Program-made: the position numbers and the translations under genes
Assembly: GCA_015178975.1 (NCBI GenBank)
Contig: WHVD01000014.1
Coordinates: 744,001 to 808,000 of the forward strand
DNA length: 64,000 bases
Direction: 5' to 3'
From: Hysterangium stoloniferum
Taxonomy: Eukaryota; Basidiomycota; Agaricomycetes; Hysterangiales; Hysterangiaceae
The notes under the pieces: model-generated
The model's input: only the letters and a program-made list of their open reading frames with translations
Told to the model about the DNA's origin: nothing
Database searches by the model: none
Shown here: positions 59,392 through 64,000 of the stretch, one piece after another
Numbering within the stretch: the first letter of the stretch is position 1
Layout of the letters: each line of letters begins with the position of its first letter

Positions 59392-60737
59392 ATGTCCCAC
59401 AGTCCACACGACCGTATGCAAGCCATAATTGCAAAATATTCTCATCAGTTCGTTCCTCATCGACCAGGTCAGAGAGAGGTTCAAGGAGATGTTATCGCGC
59501 TCTCAGGCGCAACAGGGAACGTGGGGAGTCTTATGCTCGATTGGTTATTAAAGAGCGAGACGGTCAAGAAGATGTATATACTGCACCGAGACGAGAGGGG
59601 TATGCCGAAAGTGAGGATTGCAAACGAGCTTCGGGAGAAAGGTGTTGACCCTAACATCCTGGATACGACGCGTATACCACTCGTATATTTAAAAGTTGAC
59701 CTTTCCCGGGGGGACTTGGGGCTTGATGCGGCGGCGTACACGGATGTAAGCACTGCATCCTTTTCGCCTGAAAAATTGCATTGAGCGTATTTCAGCTCAG
59801 GGATAATGTCACACATATAATTCATTCCGCTTGGCTTCTCAACTTCACTGTCGGTCTCGATGCTTATGTTGAAACACATATCGCCGGTGTTCGGAATATC
59901 ATAGACCTAGCACTATCCTCACCGCAAAAGATATCCCCACGGCTTATATTTCTCTCCACCCTCGCCGCCGCTATTGAATACAAAGGTGCTTCCAAAGTTC
60001 CTAGCATTGGGGAGCCCCACAGATATATTGTTCCCGAAAGCCCTGTCGACGATCCCAGTATGGCCTCTCGAACTCTTGGCTACGGTCAGAGTAAATATGT
60101 CAGCGAGCGAATTATAGTCAATGCGATAGAACATGGGCTTCGAGCAACTATATCTCGAGTAGGTCAACTCGGAGGGATGTCTACAACAGGGTATTGGTCA
60201 AGACAAGAATACGGGGCCATATTGATGAAGCTCGTCCTTAGACTCGGAATGTTCCCCACAGATTTCCCGGTAACCTTCATAGATCATCCCGAGACATCCC
60301 GAACTGACCAGTCCTTAACCTAGTCTATGCGATGGTTACCTGTTGACATAGCGGCCTCTGCTCTCGTTAAACAGACTTTTGCGGAAAACGCTTCTCTGCA
60401 GTACTTTTCTATCGAAAATCCCTTCCCTATGCATTCATACGATTTGCGCAAAGCCTTCCAAGACATGTCACTAGAGGAGTTAACGTTTATTCCGACGGCC
60501 GATATACTTAGCTTTCTCGAGAAGGCTCAACGTGACTTTAGTTTCACATCGGTCGCCTCCCTGCTCGATTTCTTTCGGTATGGACTAGACGGGATGGACA
60601 ACTTTGCTGTTTTGGGATGGGATAACTCTGTACAAGTCGCACCAGAACTTGCCAACTTTAAGGGGCAGAAAATCATAGATACAGTTAAGATGTATATCGC
60701 ACATAGCTTACGGTTAACAGGTTTGATCGTTCACTAG
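59392..60737 (+). CDS. Stand-alone thioester reductase, right-arm copy
   Basis: Exons are 59392-59745, 59796-60269 and 60324-60737, identical in length to the left-arm gene, giving 413 residues. SGATGNVG is at 38-45, VTHIIHSAW at 123-131, LSTLAAA near 172, and YGQSKYVSE with catalytic Tyr214 and Lys218. The differences from the left copy are mostly single residues (for example QLGG for QLTG, LDFFRYGLDGMDN for LQFYRYALDGTNN), with no stop or frame loss. Retention of frame in both copies suggests selection or a very recent duplication. In known A-T-R enzymes this domain takes a thioester from a carrier protein; with no such partner here, the substrate could come from an enzyme elsewhere. The immediate upstream flank has a pyrimidine-rich stretch but no clear TATA box. 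Confidence 0.87.
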
Positions 60738-60959
60738 TGTATCGCCTAAACAAACACTGACTTTCTTTCTTCCTTTCTGATCATAGATAGAAGCAAGGAT
60801 ATCCGAGCAACCTCCAAACTATGACGCGTAGCACCTCCTGCTTCTCTCCAAATACCCTTCACAGTATAGAATAACATCATCATCATATATAATTAATGGA
60901 ATGAGACGGCGCCAAAAAAAGTAGGACCATGCAACTTACAGCTACTCCTCCTCTTCACC

Positions 60960-61265
60960 CACGGAGGCCAAAGCTCAGCAACATGATTAATTTGCGTAAA
61001 GACGTTTTGAATATCTCAGCGTAAAACGTTCGCTATATTGTACTATACCTAAAGACGTTTGAATACTAAATACATGTAATAAGTTCCACTTCAGCATGAG
61101 GCAGTAATCAAAGTGACTTACTCTCAGCGTAAAACGTTCGCTGAGAGATTCACTAACTATACTACGCGTATATAATAGTATATTTGAGAGAAGATTGAAC
61201 ATTTATGACCCTCACTCACTGCGTCCTTTTTCATCCAAGCGCTTACTTCTACGATACTCGTTATA
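60960..61265. other. Insertion specific to the right arm
   Basis: These about 300 bp are missing from the left arm. They hold two copies of CTCAGCGTAAAACGTTCGCT and two of TAAAGACGTTTGAATA-like sequence. The second forms a small hairpin, CTCAGCG...CGCTGAG. No coding. Confidence 0.55.
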
Positions 61266-62012
61266 CCTAATACAGGAATAGAAATTGCCGGCATTCGTTG
61301 CAATGTCTGCCCTGTCAATCTAGAGATTCAATAATGGCCTTGCTTAACTCACTCTCAGAGTCCCTTTGCATAAAGCACGAGGGTAAATATTAGTGAACAG
61401 CCTTTTGCGCATCGATACATCAGTGCAGGTTCCTACAACAGCCTGCGATGTGGCCCATATTGTGCGTCTCTAGTCTCCTCGGTAATTGCAAAGGATCTAG
61501 GTGCCAGTCCGCACATTGGAGACTGACCATGTCCAAGTTCTGCCCTAGAAAAGCTAGCGCGCTCGAGCGGTTCATCGTGTTCATCCCTAGCGGCAGCCCG
61601 GGGTCAACGGTGCAGAAAATTTTTCTCTCTCTCAAAGTCGACGACAAAGGGCACAGGGAAACATGCAGCCAAAGGCCAAATATTAATGCAGAGCCGCATA
61701 TGCCCGCGAAGCGCAGTACATTCAGCCTCGAAATAACCCAGGCATGCATGGTTCACGCCTCTGCCACCCGCTCGACATCTAAGGGGATCCGATCCGCGAT
61801 CCATAGGCTCCTCCAGTCCTTCCTTCCTTCCTGCCTGCTTCTTGCGCAAACAAAAATAAATGTTCCGCCAGTCAGAATCGCCGCAGGATAGAAATAAATC
61901 ATCATCATCAATACCAGGGGCTGATTTAAATCCCCACGCACGTCTGCCCAATACTAGCTCTAGTATCACAGACTCACAGACCCGTCCATCAGAGCGCAAG
62001 AAGGCTGGACTC

Positions 62013-62855
62013 GAGACATTAAGGAACTGCTGTTTACAGTACGGGACCAATCTCGACTATCATCAATCGATTGAGATTGACTCGGATCGTGGATGTTGAC
62101 CTTGAAAAGTTCACTTGGAGAGTATATATTCGGGGGTTCCTACAAGTAAGCTCAGCCCGAGAATTCGAGGCATTTACTGCAAAGCTTCATGGGTGGCTGG
62201 ATCCTCATTCTCAATCCCAGTTTTGATTTTTTGTTGTACATGTTTGTTCCAGAAAAAAAAGGCACAATCTTCATATATACCCCCACGTACATAATCAAGC
62301 CCTCATCTCAGGGCCAACATCGTTCAGAAACAAGCACATGAACGTTGGCGAGACAACCAACGACTCCCATCACCACAACACAATATGCACCCCGACCACA
62401 TGTGCATGTTCTATTAATATCACTGTTCCTAATACCAACGCTAAAGCCTAAAACAGCCACCCCACACTTCCTATGCGAAATCAATCCAAAATTCCGCATG
62501 GGAATTGCTAGATATATGAATGTATGCACCATGTTCCATGTACCGCCACCGCCACTAAGAAAAACCATAAACATAAACAAAAATATAAGGCTGTAGTCCG
62601 GAGAAGAGTGGGAGAGCGAGTTGAAGGTGCAATAGTAGGTAGGCAGGTAGATACGTGGATAAGGTCGGTATAATGGTGATGGTGATGGATTGAGATATAT
62701 AATGTTACGAAAAATAGTGAGCGTCCCAGAACCAGTACTGTAGTAGTATAGTGCTATTTCGGCTACGACCTATGAATAAAATTTCATTAAAGTCCATAAT
62801 CCAAGCCTAAAGCAGAGTCCCTAACCCCGATGCCCATTGCACATTCAAAACACTG
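62013..62855. other. No gene seen
   Basis: This is the region between the end of the right arm and the chitin deacetylase stop codon. The frame at 62308-62580 lacks any domain. Part will be the 3' untranslated region of the deacetylase. Confidence 0.5.
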
Positions 62856-64000
62856 TCAAAGGAAGAACGCCGCAACGACAGAGGAGCCTACGAAAACAGC
62901 AGCAGCAGTACTGATCCCAACATGGCCGGCACCGTTACCACTAGCACCGGGAATGCTCTATTATTTAAAAACAATAATAAGCAAAGGCATCCAAAAAAAC
63001 AAACAAAATACTAACGCTAGAACCACCCGACGAGGCAATGACAGAGCTCTCAGACGCAGGCGCAGCGCCACTGGTGCTGGTACCCGACGTATCAACCCCT
63101 CCAGGGAGGAACGGTCCCGTCCACGTGGTAGCAACTGTGGGACGGGTATTGTTACTGGCGGTCTCGATGTATGCTTCTTTAATATCGAGGTGTTGGCACT
63201 CGATGACGGATTTCAGCTACAATTCGGGAATGGAAATGCATTGTGTTAGAGTGCTGCTCAAAGTTAAGAGAAAGGATGTTGCGAACCTGGTATGGGGGTT
63301 GGAACTTCTGTGCTAAATCAAGGGTATATCCTGCTGCTAAATCAACGGTCTGTGGATAAAGGTCATGCTCTAAAACGATGAATCCGGTATTGAGTGTACT
63401 GAATTTGAATCAAGTATGAGTAACGGCGAAAAACTGGATGTAAAATGTATAAGGTACATACGAGGCATTTTGTAAAATAGTCTGGAATTGCTGGTAAGCT
63501 TGTGCACCGGTCACAATGCCTCCAGGAATCTTCCAGTCATTGGTATCAAATTGGGCGAGAGTCCGGGCTGTAAGATAAGCAAGCAAGCGAGGGAGTGGAA
63601 GTTAGCATCATAAACAGGTGTATCACCAAAAAACGACAAGGCACGACACAAACTCACGATCTCTTGTCCATTGAACGGGCTTCAAGTTCATGGCAAGCGC
63701 AATCGCACGCACACGATCATCAATGTCACCATAAGGCGCACGGAAGTACTTGGGCGTTACACCGAGCAGGTCCTACATTAGTTCAGCACGGTCAGCTTGG
63801 AGCTCGCAGTAGTCGGTGGCCCAAACACACCTTAATCATCTTACGAGACCATCCGAGTTCGGCAACGATCTGCCTGTTCGTCATCGTCGTCAAGGGCGGG
63901 TGGAACCAGGTGTGGGGAGCGACCTGATGTCCGCTGCAGTATTCCTGGACGACCATGCTCGGCTCCCAGTACATGCTCGAGCCTACACAGAAGAAGGTCG
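62856..64000 (-). CDS. Chitin deacetylase, GPI-anchored (5' end outside window)
   Basis: This carbohydrate-esterase family 4 enzyme removes acetyl groups from chitin to give chitosan at the cell wall. Exons in the window are 64000-63831, 63772-63658, 63567-63462, 63398-63287, 63216-63016 and 62957-62856; all phases agree. The NodB domain enters at TFFCVGSSMYWEPSMV. GHQVAPHTWFHPPLTTM gives the metal-binding H-x3-H (HTWFH), and FRAPYGDIDDRVRAIALAM is motif 3. WTRDPRTLAQFDTNDW and GFIVLEHDLYPQTVDLAAGY (motif with the catalytic His) follow. The C-terminus is Ser/Thr/Gly rich (TSGTSTSGAAPASESS), then a small-residue hydrophobic tail ending SSVVAAFFL, typical of a GPI signal. Compared with the family's usual HTWSH, Ser is Phe here. 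The start, signal peptide and first NodB motif lie beyond position 64000. Confidence 0.93.

Larger units (their letters stand above)
59020..62012. repeat. Right arm of the large inverted duplication
   Basis: This is the reverse complement of 49308-52215. It ends at GGCTGGACTC, the mirror of the left arm's GAGTCCAGCC. It contains the reductase at 59392-60737, its downstream flank and one extra block at about 60960-61265. The open frames at 61420-62050 are mirrored by broken frames in the left arm and are not supported as genes. Confidence 0.88.

Noticed and set aside
31928-60737. A secondary-metabolite gene cluster (MFS, reductases, hydrolase)
   Set aside because: The genes are spread over 29 kb with transposon relics between them and no core synthase or adenylating enzyme is present.
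61420-62050. Open frames of 109-148 codons on both strands in the right arm
   Set aside because: The equivalent left-arm sequence has these frames broken, and the frames on opposite strands overlap.

Overview
The window looks like nuclear DNA of a filamentous basidiomycete, probably an agaricomycete. Genes are split by many GT-AG introns of about 50-60 nt, and the families present (SUR7/PalI membrane protein, microsomal P450, GPI-anchored chitin deacetylase, reductase domains of the NRPS-like adenylate-forming-reductase type, copia retrotransposons) are typical of that group. The species cannot be named from the sequence alone. Genes are sparse: about eight convincing protein-coding genes in 64 kb, separated by transposon debris and long stretches with no recognisable coding.

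Layout. 0-4 kb: a SUR7/PalI-type gene (+) faces a P450 gene (-). 4.9-9 kb: a complete miniature LTR element (TRIM) with a perfect 5-bp target duplication, tRNA-like SINE debris, an inverted-repeat element split by a solo LTR, and a CACTA-like foldback MITE. 9.4-10.2 kb: a decayed thioester-reductase copy. 13.1-13.8 kb: acireductone dioxygenase. 17.8-28 kb: decayed copia elements on both strands, a Tc1/IS630-type transposase relic, two solo LTRs, a 450-bp minisatellite and a PHD-like fragment. 28-31.9 kb: no recognisable genes. 31.9-33.8 kb: an MFS transporter. 35-37.6 kb: a copia gag-protease relic with another solo LTR inserted. 39.5-40.9 kb: an intact thioester reductase (-). 42-47 kb: further copia sequence, with the best-preserved RT/RNase H in the window. 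48.5-62 kb: a complex duplicated region. 62.9-64 kb: the 3' part of a chitin deacetylase (-), running off the window.

The main feature is a thioester-reductase (NAD_binding_4-type) family with five copies in different states: three open reading frames that splice cleanly (39.5-40.9, 50.5-51.9 and 59.4-60.7 kb), one 3' fragment (48.9-49.3 kb) and one decayed copy (9.4-10.2 kb). Two of the intact copies sit in the arms of a large inverted duplication (about 49.3-52.2 and 59.0-62.0 kb). The spacer holds an interstitial telomere-like repeat, two near-perfect hairpins, a terminal-inverted-repeat element and an alpha/beta hydrolase. None of the reductases has an adenylation or carrier domain beside it in the window, so they appear to be stand-alone versions of a domain usually found at the C-terminus of A-T-R enzymes. 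The reductases, alpha/beta hydrolase, MFS transporter and P450 could belong to secondary metabolism, but they are too far apart and too broken up by transposons to be called a cluster with confidence.
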